Assembly (NCBI RefSeq): GCF_010093595.1
Contig: NW_022985447.1
Coordinates: 597,218-661,217, forward strand
Source of the DNA: Mytilinidion resinicola
Lineage: Eukaryota > Ascomycota > Dothideomycetes > Mytilinidiales > Mytilinidiaceae
DNA length: 64,000 nucleotides
Reading direction: 5' to 3'
Made by a program: the position numbers and the translations under genes. A model generated the notes under the pieces. The model was not told where the DNA came from and ran no database searches. It saw only the letters and a program-made list of their open reading frames with translations. Below are positions 33,661 to 44,072 of this stretch, one piece after another (within the stretch, counting starts at the first letter, position 1; each line of letters starts with the position of its first letter).

Positions 33661-34424
33661 TTAGTTGCTGTGAGAGCAGTCAGCGCATTGCTTGCAATCG
33701 TAAAGTCAAGATCCACTTACAGCAAGCCCAGCGTAAGATCACCGTGAATCTTCGCCTTGAGCTGGATCTCAATGTCGAGGTTCAGTTCAAGCCGCAGGCG
33801 CAGCTGCTCGCCTTTGCCGTCTTCGTCATCCTCTCCCTGACCCTGTTTCCCGCCGCCTGTCAGGCCTCCTACAGCTTGGCCTGCAGTGTCGCCGACCTGG
33901 TTGACAGCATTTCCAGCCGTGTTCTGCACCATCTCGCCGGCACCATTGACGAGCTCTCCACCAGGCGCATTCTCGGTGATGCCATCCAGGGGACCGCCTC
34001 CTTGCTTCTTCTGGCGCTGACGGTTTCGTCGCCCACCGGTGGCAGATTGATCAGAGCGGTAGTCGCTTTCGCTCACTTCAGCCGTGGCGCCGCCTCGTCG
34101 GCCACGGCCACGAGATTGGCGGCGTCTTGACTGTGTTTTCTGGGGCTGCGGTTCGGGCTCTGACTCCTCGGCACCGCCGTTGGTAGCTACTTCTGCGTCG
34201 TCATTCGCTTCAGCGTCTTCTTCCTCACTCTCAGGCGCAGGAGTGGGCTCGGGAGTGGGTTGTTGTTGAGGTTTCTTGCCGCCTAGCTTCTTCGGGGTCT
34301 TCTTCTCGGTGGTCTTCTTACTCGAACTTGAAGCGCCGGCCTTGCCGCCAACGGATGCGCCGCCTTGGGCCTGTCCCTCAGCTCCAACGGAGGACTGCTG
34401 GTCTTCGGTGGTCTTGTCGGCCAT
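33661..34424 (-). CDS. Ala/Gly/Gln-rich protein with the K/E-rich C-terminal module (paralogue 3)
   Basis: ATG 34424 opens a frame of about 235 codons. The N-terminal two thirds are low-complexity (S-S-S-S-K-K-T-T-E-K-K-T-P-K-K, E-P-T-P-A-P-E-S-E-E-E-D), then an Arg-rich RG-like patch (R-R-R-Q-S-R-G-R-G-R-R-G-G). A Gly/Val/Asn repeat region follows, then the module L-R-L-R-L-E-L-N-L-D-I and E-I-Q-L-K-A-K-I-H-G-D-L-T-L-G-L-L. The TAA after L-L (33717..33719) overlaps a CT|GTAAGT donor. A 53-nt intron 33668..33720 with CTGAC branch and CACAG acceptor would turn L-L-stop into L-L-N-stop (33661..33663). Both endings keep the module terminal. RG-rich and acidic tracts suggest RNA or chromatin association (inference). 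Confidence 0.8.
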
Positions 34425-35326
34425 GTTGCGCCTGGTACGGTTTTGGGATGGAAAGTGGAGTTGGAAAGTTGCAGAAAGTTTGGAGACGACAGATTGCGAA
34501 TTGATGCGAGAGTACAGAAGAAAGTGGAATTGGACTTGAGAAAAGAGACAGCGCGCAGCAACCGGTTTGAAGGTGAGTGCCGTCGACACCCCTGCGTACA
34601 CAGGCCATCCCTCGCTGCACACTGACGCAACGCGTGCGTTGCGTGCCCACCGAGACGCGATCCGCGGGGGATCCCAGCAGTCGGCTGTGGAAAACAAGTC
34701 GCAACCCTCGCCGCCATCTGTTCTGGAAAAACGTCCATGCGGATCCCGTTGCGGCCCCTGCTGCCCACCCCGCCGCTGTGCGTGCTGCCGTGGCGTTTGG
34801 TCCGCGGAGCGTGCATCACCATGTTACTGGTGAAACTACAGCCGTGTGGCCGTGTGGCCGTGCTTGCGATTCCGCCGCGTGCACCTGCTTTCCTGTGGCC
34901 TAATGATGTAAGCTGCGATGACGCTGGCCAACTTCTTGGCCTTTCTGTGGCGTCTCATCCATCATCTGTCCTGCAAACTGGTCCTTCGGCTCCGGGACGA
35001 CCATCGCGCCGGCGTGGCACCCTTCGGCGAGTTGCCGACTTGGAATGCTCGATAGCATCGCACAGCATCGCACGATTCTGAAATATACATCATATGAGAG
35101 AGCACAGCGGTGATGCGACGTCGTGGTGGTTGGGCACAAAGCCTCATCAACGGGAGCCAAGACACTGGGGGCGCTAGACCGGCATCGGCTCAGATGGAGC
35201 TAAGTACCGAGGTAGAATAGTTCCCCGTCTATTCTTGGATGCCGACAACGGCCTCAACACCACGTCTTCCATCTCTAGAACCGCCTCTACCACATCGCCA
35301 GCTCTAAGTAGTTAGCTTCCATCAGT
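34425..35326. other. Divergent upstream region
   Basis: About 0.9 kb between divergent genes. GC-rich frames here have no family resemblance. A GTGTGGCCGTGTGGCCGTG short tandem occurs near 34843. Confidence 0.45.
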
Positions 35327-36135
35327 ATGGCAGCCCAAGACCAGGTAGCTAAGGGGCGCATCATTCCCCACATGAACAGCGAACATGGTGACTCGGTATG
35401 GCCCCTTGTTTCAGTTCTTGTCCAACGGCATAGAAATCACGTCGATGAAGAAGCAGTCTGTGGATGGTTGAGGCTTACCATCTCCCAGATAAGCCGCTAC
35501 CTGGAGCACTTCCTCCACGTATCCTCCTTCGCAGCCCGCAATGCCAAGCTCGAAGATGTATCTTTCTCTAGCCTCACCATTCGCTCTTCCGGCGGCCGCT
35601 ATACGGTCCCACTGGCTCCGCCTCTCGCCTCCTGGAGCGAAGCCCGCGAGCGCCTTATCGCCATGGACCAGGAGGCTGTAAAAGGCCTTGACCGGAGTCC
35701 AATCACCGTGACCACGTACACACGTCCGCGGGGTTGGCATTTGGGCGTCTTTCTCGCTTGCCTCCTTGGCTACTTTAGTTTCTCGCGCCCAGCGAACTTC
35801 CAACCGGGGAGCTACTTGTATGAGATCCTCCTGAAGCACGTACCGAGTTTCGCCGAGTTCATGGCCCCGAAGGCGTACATTGCGCTGGCTTCGATGGTTG
35901 TGATTCATGGGACTGAGGCTTATCTCATGGCAACGACGAAGCTGAGGAAGCATTCGGTGCCGGTGGGGAGTTCGTTGTGGTGGACGTGGATGTCCTCGAC
36001 GTTTATTGAGGGCTTTTGTGCTTTTCAGAGGTATTTTTGTTCCGGAAGCAGTTCTGTAACCCTTGTACTGACGATGGAAGGATCGATGCCATTGTGAGGA
36101 AGAGGACTAAGGAGGTTGAGGGAAAAAAGCATTGA
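35327..36135 (+). CDS. DUF2470-domain integral membrane protein
   Basis: Three exons (35327..35395, 35489..36030, 36081..36135) give 221 residues. The DUF2470 signature is complete only after splicing: R-I-I-P-H-M-N-S-E-H-G-D-S joins I-S-R-Y-L-E-H-F-L-H-V-S-S-F-A-A-R, then the strand I-R-S-S-G-G-R-Y. In bacteria and plants this fold is found in heme-utilisation and pyridoxamine-oxidase-like proteins; fungal members add C-terminal membrane helices. Two are visible here (G-V-F-L-A-C-L-L-G-Y-F and I-A-L-A-S-M-V-V-I), followed by a third, weaker one. The last intron ends in GGAAG, an AAG acceptor. Role unknown. Confidence 0.88.
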
Positions 36136-36246
36136 TAGCGTTGCATTAGGAACGAAGCTGATCACACGAAACTAAAATGAACGACGATGATTATGGCATG
36201 GGAGAGGTATGAGGAGCTTGTAGCTTGTGGGTACTCGTTCCAAATA

Positions 36247-36297
36247 GTTCTGTGTACACTTTCTTGCCACTGCCAAAGGTACTCCAGCGTGCTTTAA
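36247..36297 (+). repeat. Dispersed upstream element, copy 1
   Basis: Begins GTTCTGTGTACACTTTCTTG and contains CCACTGCCAAAGGTACT. It aligns over its whole length with the copies at 36521, 38430 and 40872. Confidence 0.5.
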
Positions 36298-36520
36298 GAA
36301 TTCTGGGCGAGATAGGACTTGATCGTGCGGAACAGTAGGAAACTTCCTTGGGGCACCTCATGCGGCGCTATCTACAAATCATTTCTTGGATCTCGAAGCT
36401 CTTAGCTGGACGATTTCCACCGATCTCCGGTGAATCTAGGTATCGAAGTAAAAATGTGGGTGTCTGAGCACCTCGTAAACGTGAGATCCGTAGCAGCGGC
36501 TCGATAGGTGTCGTGAAACA

Positions 36521-36571
36521 GATCTGTGCACACTTATCTACCGCTGTCTGAGGTACCTCTACACACTTTCA
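36521..36571 (+). repeat. Dispersed upstream element, copy 2
   Basis: Begins GATCTGTGCACACTTATCTA and contains CTGAGGTACCTCTACACAC. It matches copy 3 at 38 of 51 positions; 12 of the 13 differences are transitions. It lies about 220 bp upstream of the start codon of the first family member. Confidence 0.65.
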
Positions 36572-36791
36572 CCAATCCAAGTAGCACGAGAATCTACCGA
36601 TTTGAACGGTCGGTAGACTCGTTGGGCCAAGTCAGCTGCCGCTATCCGCGAATCTCACTTCACCTTAGCCCCACTTCGCCGACGACCATTGCTCCTTCCT
36701 TCCTACTCTCTTCTTTCCTCTATCACTCTCTCACCAGCATCTCTACACCTTACAACAGCGCCTTTTCCATGATCACGACGAGCCTCACAAG

Positions 36792-38152
36792 ATGAACGCC
36801 TACGATCCCGTCTTTAGTTCGCGAACAAGCACGGGAATCACCTGGGGCATGCCAGTTTCCATCGTCACACTGGGTGCTAGCCTGGATAGGTTTGCTAAGC
36901 TTCTTCCTCAACTACAGACCCTTCGTCTGTGCCATCGGTACGGCAAAGGTGACGACGTGCACCTCACAAAGCTTCCAAACGAGCTACTGGACATGGTCAT
37001 CAACGAACTCTGCCATGTTGAGGCTCTCACTACGCTGCCGGAATGGGAGCGTGAATTGAAGTGTTTTGAAGGCAACTGCACTGCTATGTCTCACTTCGAG
37101 GGCCACGACGGGTTGGACCCAAATGACCTACTCTTGCAGTACTTCGAGCACGAGGACCCCTCATTGCTGCCGGATGATGTGAAGAAAATGCGACTGCATG
37201 AGGCCCTACTGGCATACCAGTGGCATCCACCCACTTCCGTGCGGGAGTCTCACCCACACTACCGGCGCAAGATGCAGTGGAAGCGTCGGCTTACTCAGTA
37301 CGACCCTAGTACGTGGCCGGTTATACAACTGGGTTTCTCGAAGTACGACCAGGTGAGTACCTTCGTTCACCGCTGTCAGGAGCACGCCCATGGGTCCAAA
37401 CCAACCGGACTCCATTCTCTTGCTGCTTGCTGTCAGCCTCAAGAGCCACCCCTCGCGGCGCCAACACATGATCAAACCAGAAGCGTTACTGACTCAAATC
37501 ATAGATCCTCAAGACCCACTTCGGACTCGAAGCTTTTATTGCTCACAGGAAGGTACCAGACGAATTGCGCTCTACTTTCCCACGCGCAGGCTGGGACAGT
37601 AGTTGCAACACCACAGTGTGCTACCTTACACTGACAGAAGGAACGATCAAGCAAGATGCAGATGATGACGGATTTCTAGCCGAAGAGCCCGTCTCAAGCC
37701 CCTCTGGGTGGAAGAAGTACAGCAATTCGTCCTTCATGACATGCTACATGGACCCGGATCTGTTGAAACTTACGAACAACCAGAAGTTGCGCTTCAAGCA
37801 TGTACAGAGCGTCCTCGGTATCGGCCCTCAGCTTCACATTACGAGGCTCACACGCAACAAGTCGGGCGAAGGTGGTGGACAAAGCGACGAGTCCGCCCTC
37901 GAAGCTGCCAAGACCAAGTTGAACGACGCCATCAACCGTCTCAAAGCGAGCAGAGTGCATGGCGCACGTCATGCTGCAGATGCTGTTTTGGAAGAGATTG
38001 AGAATGGTGGGTGAACGTTGTCTTCTTTACTATGCTTACTTAATTGCTAACAATGCACAGTCCTACTCCCTGAAGTCTCTGCGCTCATGGAGTGGCCAAA
38101 GCTTCTCAACATCGCCAAGACCACATTCGACCTGCGGGTTCGTCGTTACTGA
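36792..38152 (+). CDS. Lineage-specific family protein with F-box-like segment, intact copy (A)
   Basis: Three exons (36792..37352, 37505..38006, 38061..38152) give 384 residues. The conserved order is W-G-M-P-V-S-I-V-T-L-G-A-S-L, then R-L-C-H-R-Y-G-K-G-D-D-V-H and L-T-K-L-P-N-E-L-L-D-M-V-I, which reads like the first helix of an F-box. Later come F-S-K-Y-D-Q (end of exon 1), H-F-G-L-E-A-F-I-A-H, N-N-Q-K-L-R-F-K-H-V, and a terminal E-W-P-K-L-L-N-I-A-K-T. Two further copies follow in tandem. If the F-box reading is right, it would be a substrate adaptor for SCF ubiquitin ligases; this is inference from one motif. Families like this are numerous in Dothideomycetes as hypothetical proteins. Confidence 0.8.
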
Positions 38153-39068
38153 CGCTCTCTTGCCGGCACTTGAGGTGCTTCCGTGGGGCCTAAAATATCT
38201 GAGCAGGATGTAAAGTTTTGGGCGGTAGTTTTTGGGAGGGTTTCCAGAGGCTTTGGATCGATCGGCTTACACACTCAGGCGACCTCAGGCAGCGTCGATC
38301 ATGTTGCTCCCTTCCTGAATTTTCATTGATTATCACGATGACATTGGAGTATATCTCTTTTCATGGGCATTTTGAAATCCACCTCATATCACGCAGGTAG
38401 ATTTATCTTAAGTTCACAATCATTTCCTTGGTCTGTGCATACTCGTTCGCCACTGTTTGAGGTACTTCAACATATTTTCAGTGATCTAGATCGGATTTAA
38501 GGATTATGATCCCTCGGATCTAGACTGATTATGCCCTGCTTTTGACCGCTTGGCCGCCCATCTAGCCAACTCACACATAGCGCCCACTAGAGTGGTTTCA
38601 ACCCACCAATGTCAGTATCCTTGATCCTATAAAATCTAGGCCCTCAAATACTTGTATCGAGTTCAATCATTGGGAATGTGAGTCGATCTGTGTCGTGGAG
38701 GTTGTGTGGATTACATGACTCCACCAGAGGCTTTAAATCGACCTCACCTCACTTCTGCTTCCATCCTCCTTCATCGCCACACCCTCCACCTCGACAGCAC
38801 CCGATCGTGCTGCATCGGACCTCCGGTGAGTTCAGAGTCTCTTTTATGCTTCTTACATTGCTGATATCGCTTCTCTTTGATAGCAGGCTCGCGAGCGACG
38901 CGTAGTCCGGTGTTCGTTGCGCGGCTTGGACATTTCCAAGCGGGCGACATCGCATCTGAGGTAAGATGCATCGGTCTTCCATGCTTAGCCGAGCACAACG
39001 CGTCTAGTGTTGAACAGAAGACTCATGGGTAACGCGTAATCAGCCGCCCATTTATCTCATCGGACACG
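38153..39068. other. Spacer between copies A and B
   Basis: About 0.9 kb containing upstream-element copy 3 and the leader of copy B; no other gene. Confidence 0.5.
38430..38480 (+). repeat. Dispersed upstream element, copy 3
   Basis: Begins GGTCTGTGCATACTCGTTCG and contains TTGAGGTACTTCAACATA. See copy 2 for the alignment. It lies about 590 bp upstream of copy B. Confidence 0.65.
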
Positions 39069-40405
39069 ATGTGTCGTCCCATTACCGAAGCAGATTCGTC
39101 GGCCCAGACGGTCTCTGGCATCATTTGGGCTATGCCAGTCAACATCGCACAGCTCGGAGCTCACCTTGAAGTCTATGTCAAAGCAAATGTCACCACTATA
39201 CGTCTATGCCACCGATTCGGCCAGGGTGGTGATGTCCACATCCACAAGCTATCATATGAACTTCTGGAGAAGGTTATCGAAGAGGTTCAACTACCCATTC
39301 GCGCAGCTGCGTTCAAGACGTGGAACAGCCACTTCCTCTGCTTTCAAGATCGTTGTCAATTATCGGACCATGCATGGAACAAAGACCCACAATCCAAACA
39401 CTTTAACGAGCTCGAGAGGTCATCTGGAGAAATCCCGGACCCAGATCGCTGCGACAAGAGCTCGTACGAAAAGATAAGTCAGTACTGGTGGGCCAAGGCC
39501 GTTGGTCAGGGTGATAAGGATCCCCGCTGCGTTGCGCAGAGGAACAGGTGGATATCACTCATCTGCCAGTGTCCTACTACGGGCGATGGAACGAAAAAAG
39601 GCGCTTTCGTGAAGTACGATCAGGTAAGTTTCCAATCATTTATTACCTCAAAATTGAGATACGAGTCTTACGATGATTTGAAATAGATTTTAGAATCCGA
39701 GTTTGGCCTACAAGCACTCATATTCTCCCATGATGAATATCGAAATCTGAGAATTCAAAAGTACAGCCCCGGTTTCCGCAAACATGACCAGTACCATACT
39801 ACGACTTGTCACCTCATTCTCCCAGCAAAAATGTCTGAAATATCATGCCATATGAAGGCCAACGACCTGCGGTTCCTGAATGCTCATCGGAGATCTTCAG
39901 CGATCGCTATGGAGACCTTGTTGGCAACACCCTGGCTACCTTTTTCATCGACCCATCATCTCTGAACATTACGGATGCACAGAAGTTGCGCTTCGGACGA
40001 GCGAAGTGATTACTCGGCCTTGTACCACTTGTTTCATACACGCAGCTTGAGGATACCTTATCTGCTTTTTGTCCAAAAGATGCCAACAATGGGATCGAAT
40101 TCAGACCGAAGTTTGAACTAGGCTCATACGACTATTGGAAGAAAGAGGAGGTGGTTGAGAAACTTAACGCTCGCCGCGCGATGCTTGATGCCCATAACAA
40201 GAGTACGCTTCCCGTCTCCGATTCCTGTATAGTCCTAGTGTGTTGAGCAGTGATTGAGAAATCAACCTGGCCTCAGCTGCTCAACTTTGCAAAGTCAGAC
40301 TATTATAAGGCTGGTAAGCAGCTCTCTGGTAACGGAAGGGTCAGCATATGGCCAGTCAAACGTGGGATTTTACTTTGTTGGCTACGAAATAGCTTGCTTG
40401 GATGA
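39069..40405 (+). pseudogene. Tandem family member B, broken by a frameshift and a stop
   Basis: Exon 1 (39069..39623, 185 codons) is intact and matches copies A and C: W-A-M-P-V-N-I-A-Q-L-G-A, R-L-C-H-R-F-G-Q-G-G-D-V-H and L-S-Y-E-L-L-E-K-V. It ends in F-V-K-Y-D-Q before a GTAAGT donor. Exon 2 starts at 39687 (I-L-E-S-E-F-G-L-Q-A-L). Between about 39840 and 39875 the conserved frame shifts. It continues as S-S-E-I-F-S-D-R-Y-G and I-T-D-A-Q-K-L-R-F-G-R-A-K, and is then cut by TGA 40007..40009, where copies A and C have a coding residue. The family tail T-W-P-Q-L-L-N-F-A-K is still recognisable after an intron 40203..40250. The gene is most likely dead. Confidence 0.75.
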
Positions 40406-41507
40406 TATTTTGGCAGCCAGTAACACGTTTCTTTTCACTCCTCTCAGCTCGCTCGAACTCAGCTGAATGCTCAGCTTGCCTGTTGCTTGCCACCGTTGCC
40501 ATCTGCAAACCTCTCTTCTCTCTTCACTATGTAGCCACTCGTTAGCACCTCAATACAACTCATGCTTTCCTCACTGATCCTTTGCCCTTCCTACGCCAGC
40601 TGCCATATTTTGTGTTGCAATTTTTAAAGACTCATTCGTCAACTGGACCTATGAGCTGAGCTCGGGAGTCGGCATGGATTGCGAAACGAGTCCGATTCAT
40701 TCAGAAAGCATTTCAACACCAATTCTAGTTCATCTACCAACATGATAGGAGTCGTTTAGAATCACAGTGATCTGGTCTAGTCTATGTGGATGTTTCTACC
40801 ATACTCATGAGCAGCATCGTCCTAAAGTGTAGATGGAATATTGATCCTTTCTGGACGAAGTACCGGCAGATGGGTCCGCATACACTTCATCACCACTCTT
40901 CAAGATACTTCGAAGCACTTTCATATCTCGGTCGATATACACAATAAAGACACTCCCTCCGCGAACGTCCTACCGCGCAGCAATTGGATCCTGAGGATTC
41001 GAAAGCTGGTTGAGCTCTCGCCAGCAAGCAATCCCCATTTCATCCAAATTTCTGGGATTGAGCTGAAGCATCCTGAGTATGTAGCAAGAATGTCTTTAGA
41101 AATTTAGTTTTACTTCAGTATCGCGCAGATACAAAAGCCGGTCTATATCGCACTGGTAAGCACCTCACGTGGTCAGAGATACATCTGTTACTCCTTGCGA
41201 TGGTTTAGCTCACATTCTGGACACTCGAAGGACATGTCAATCAAAAGAACGCTGAAAAGCATTTCACATGTAGTTCAAGTTTTTCAGGCCGATCTGAAGC
41301 AGTTCCAAGAGCTGCAGATTATGTCCAGCACTTGAAAGTTCGCGGTGTGATCACATGACGCGGTGTCGTCCTTTCCATTTCACCTCACCTTCAACCTCGC
41401 ATCTTCTTTTCTCACCCCAACAGCAATTAGTCTTTATCATCACCCTCTTGATAACACACCCGTGGCTGGTAATTGTGCCCAAGATCGACGCCGCCTGAAG
41501 TCCTACA
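40406..41507. other. Spacer between copies B and C
   Basis: About 1.1 kb with upstream-element copy 4. No supported gene. Confidence 0.45.
40872..40923 (+). repeat. Dispersed upstream element, copy 4 (most diverged)
   Basis: Reads GGGTCCGCATACACTTCATC, then CCACTCTTCAAGATACTTC and a GCACTTTCA end. It shares the order CATACACTT / CCACT / GATACTTC / TTTCA with copies 1-3. Confidence 0.4.
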
Positions 41508-42826
41508 ATGTGTCGCCCACCGAGCCAGTCCGACGCTCCGGCTCAAATAATTTCGGGGCTCATCTGGGCCATGCCGGTCAGGATCTGGCAGTTGGGAGCT
41601 TCCCTCAAGATATACATGAAGTGCGCTCCTGCGGTTGAGACCTTGCGACTTTGTGTCAAGTTCGGACAGGGTGACGAAGTACACATCAACAAGCTGCCGG
41701 TAGACCTTCTGGAGGAAGTCGTCGACCAGATTTGGGCTCAAGCACATCCAGATAGCATCGAAGACACGCGAGCCTGGATAGACGGCCTGTCTTGCTTTCG
41801 GGCGGAATGTTCAGTCCAGAACCACCTTCGCGGGGAGTATCTCAGGAAGGCTCAGATTGAATACTTCTCTGAGCACCTTGTCCTTCAGTCCGGATGGCCT
41901 GAGAATCCGGACAAGTGGGCCCTGTACAACTTCATAAAAGAGAAAAAGAGATGGAGTTTCAACAACACATACTTGGGAGCAGAAGAGAAAGTTCAAAGTT
42001 CAATGCGACAAGCAAAAGACAGAGTGGATTCGTCAAGTCTGTCAGTGCAAGGCCAACGAGAGGGAGAATCTTGCAGAAGGCAGTTTCGTAAAGTATGACA
42101 AGGTACGTTGAATCTTATTACGCTCGCGTGCCGCCCTTTCTTGTTGGTCGGCATATCAAGATCTTCAACGCTGACATGAGGACCACTCATTAGTTATTGA
42201 AGGACTTTGGCCTTCAGGCAATGATCATTCACCACTCGGTAGAACCAGAAACCTCATGGAACGGAATGCTTGAAGGCACTGGTTACGACCGCATGTACAA
42301 CACAACATGCTACCTTGTTCTCCCACCGCGTTTGTCCAAAGAGTGTAGACGAGATGTTACAGCACCTACCACTTACATCCCTGGTCTTGTGCCGCCTCAT
42401 ATGTCGGGTGCCCCCGATAATTTCCTGACGAGCTCATTCATCGACATGTCCTCACTGGCGCTTCGAGAGAAGGATAAATTGCGATTCGGCCGTGTGAGAC
42501 GCGTTCTAAACTTGACCCCCTACGCCCACCTTTCACAGCTTAAATCAACAATCTCCGCTCACTCCGCCAGCTTCGAAATGGACAATGAGATCTCTGGGTA
42601 TATGAAGCGACCAGGAGAAATACCGCCACTATATACACGAACCGAGAGGGAAGCTCGGAGCCAAGCTCGGCAGGACGAAAATGAGCTGCACCGAAAAAGT
42701 AAGGTTCTCAAGACTCCCATAAATAGGCCTATTTGCTAACAATGAGTTAATTGCCCAGAGATAAGGGAGACTACTTGGCCGCAACTTCTCAGCTTGACAA
42801 GATCAAACCTCCTATTCACCGTTTGA
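41508..42826 (+). pseudogene. Tandem family member C, one reading-frame change in exon 1
   Basis: Exons 41508..42102, 42194..42698 and 42759..42826 follow copies A and B. Conserved blocks are W-A-M-P-V-R-I-W-Q-L-G-A, R-L-C-V-K-F-G-Q-G-D-E-V-H, L-P-V-D-L-L-E-E-V, F-G-L-Q-A-M-I-I-H, D-K-L-R-F-G-R-V and T-T-W-P-Q-L-L-S-L. Exon 1 is 595 nt, not a multiple of three. Up to about 41985 the frame matches the family. After that the family-like sequence (E-W-I-R-Q-V-C-Q-C, G-S-F-V-K-Y-D-K) is in another frame. This implies a one-base gain (or two-base loss), or a very unusual intron. All other exons and introns are in order, so damage is minimal and could be recent or an assembly error. Confidence 0.65.
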
Positions 42827-43066
42827 CCACTTGACTACTTGACTATGCCGAACTCCCTCCAAGTACCCAAGCGGTAGCAAGAAACGCCAACAAGGAATAT
42901 TCCTACTGCTGAAGAGCCGGGAAGGGAACAGTATCACTTAGATGAGCTTCTGGGTATGCTAGAAAGACCTCGAAGCACCCTGAACAGTAGGGGAAAAGAA
43001 TACACAAACCAAGCAATACAAACCAATACCAAACCAAATGATCAAGAATGGTATTCCTTCCATGCT

Positions 43067-44072
43067 CTACATCGTCGAGATCCGCAACCCCTCCAGCAAC
43101 CCAACTGCCTCCTCAAAATCCCCCCCATCCACCTTTCCCCCCGCCACCTCCTCCACCCACGCCCTCCCCTCCCCCAGCTCCAACCCCCTCCCCCTCAACA
43201 CCACCCACACAACCGCCGCCGCCACCGTCCTCGCGTCAAACAAATTCGCAAACCTATAATCCTTACATCTAACCCCCTAATTAGCCTCCCTATCCCCCTC
43301 CAATAAAGAGAAAGAGAGCAAACCTACGCCTCAACACCCACCCCCCTACACGCCCTCCCTACGCCTGTCTCCATAAACCCACACACGCCCACCTCCTCCC
43401 TCTCCCCCCTCCCCCACTCGTCAAAATCCACGTCCGCGGTCCCCGCCTCGCCGACCGTGCGGTCGAGATAGCGCGGCAGGAAATCCAGCGGCAGCGGGAT
43501 GTGCGCGTCGAAGCGGAGCACCCGTAGCAGCAGCAGCTCGGCCGCGACGACGGTGCGGCGCAGGCCGGCGTATGTCTGCGAATTGAGCGTGAGGGGGACG
43601 TAGGCGCGCGTGTGGGCGTGCAGCAGGCGGTGCGCGGGCAGCAGGAGGGCGCGCAGGCGGCGCGGGGACTCGGTGGTTTTGGTGGCCAGAGAGAGGGCGG
43701 CGAGGGTGAGGGTCTGGGATTGGGGGGGTTTGTTGAGCTAGGGGTTTGAAAATGGGGGGTGGTGTGGGGAGGAGAAGGGGGGACGCACGTGCGGATCTAG
43801 TTTTGGCGCGTCGGTGGCGGTTCGGGTGTATTTTGTGAAGCGGTTTATGTAGATGAAGCACATGGCGATGGTTTCGGGAGGGCTGTGAGGGGGGGAAGGG
43901 GTGGGTTAGTGGAGATCGGGGTTACTTGAGGTGTGTATGGTGCCTACAGGCGGAGTATGTCTGCGAGGAGGCTGGCGAAGGACCAGTGGTCGGTTGGTTT
44001 TGGGAGGGCGATTGTTGCATTGTTGGAAGAGGTCGGATTGGGTTTTGGAGGAGCTCGGCTAGGCGAGGCCAT
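43067..44072 (-). CDS. Cyclin-domain protein
   Basis: Four exons (43948..44072, 43789..43882, 43328..43713, 43067..43253) give 263 residues. The cyclin box is readable after splicing: L-L-A-D-I-L-R-L-P-P-E-T-I-A-M-C-F-I-Y-I-N-R-F, then L-T-L-A-A-L-S-L-A-T-K-T-T-E-S-P-R, and L-L-R-V-L-R-F-D-A-H-I-P-L-P. The C-terminal part (F-A-N-L-F-D-A-R-T-V-A-A-A-V-V-W-V) would be the second cyclin fold. The size and the L-A-T-K-T-x-E spacing point to the short transcriptional-type cyclins (C/H/K/L/Q-like) that pair with a CDK, rather than mitotic cyclins. The subtype cannot be fixed. Introns are 65, 75 and 74 nt. Confidence 0.85.

Larger units (their letters stand above)
36136..36791. other. Upstream region of the first tandem paralogue
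   Basis: Contains two copies of a 51-bp element (listed separately) and a pyrimidine-rich leader before the start codon. Confidence 0.5.

Noticed and set aside
34283..34822. 179-codon minus-strand frame upstream of the third module gene
   Set aside because: It overlaps the real coding exon in another frame and has no family resemblance.
43421..43861. 146-codon His/Arg/Pro-rich minus-strand frame
   Set aside because: It is a shadow of cyclin exons read in the wrong frame and runs through an intron.
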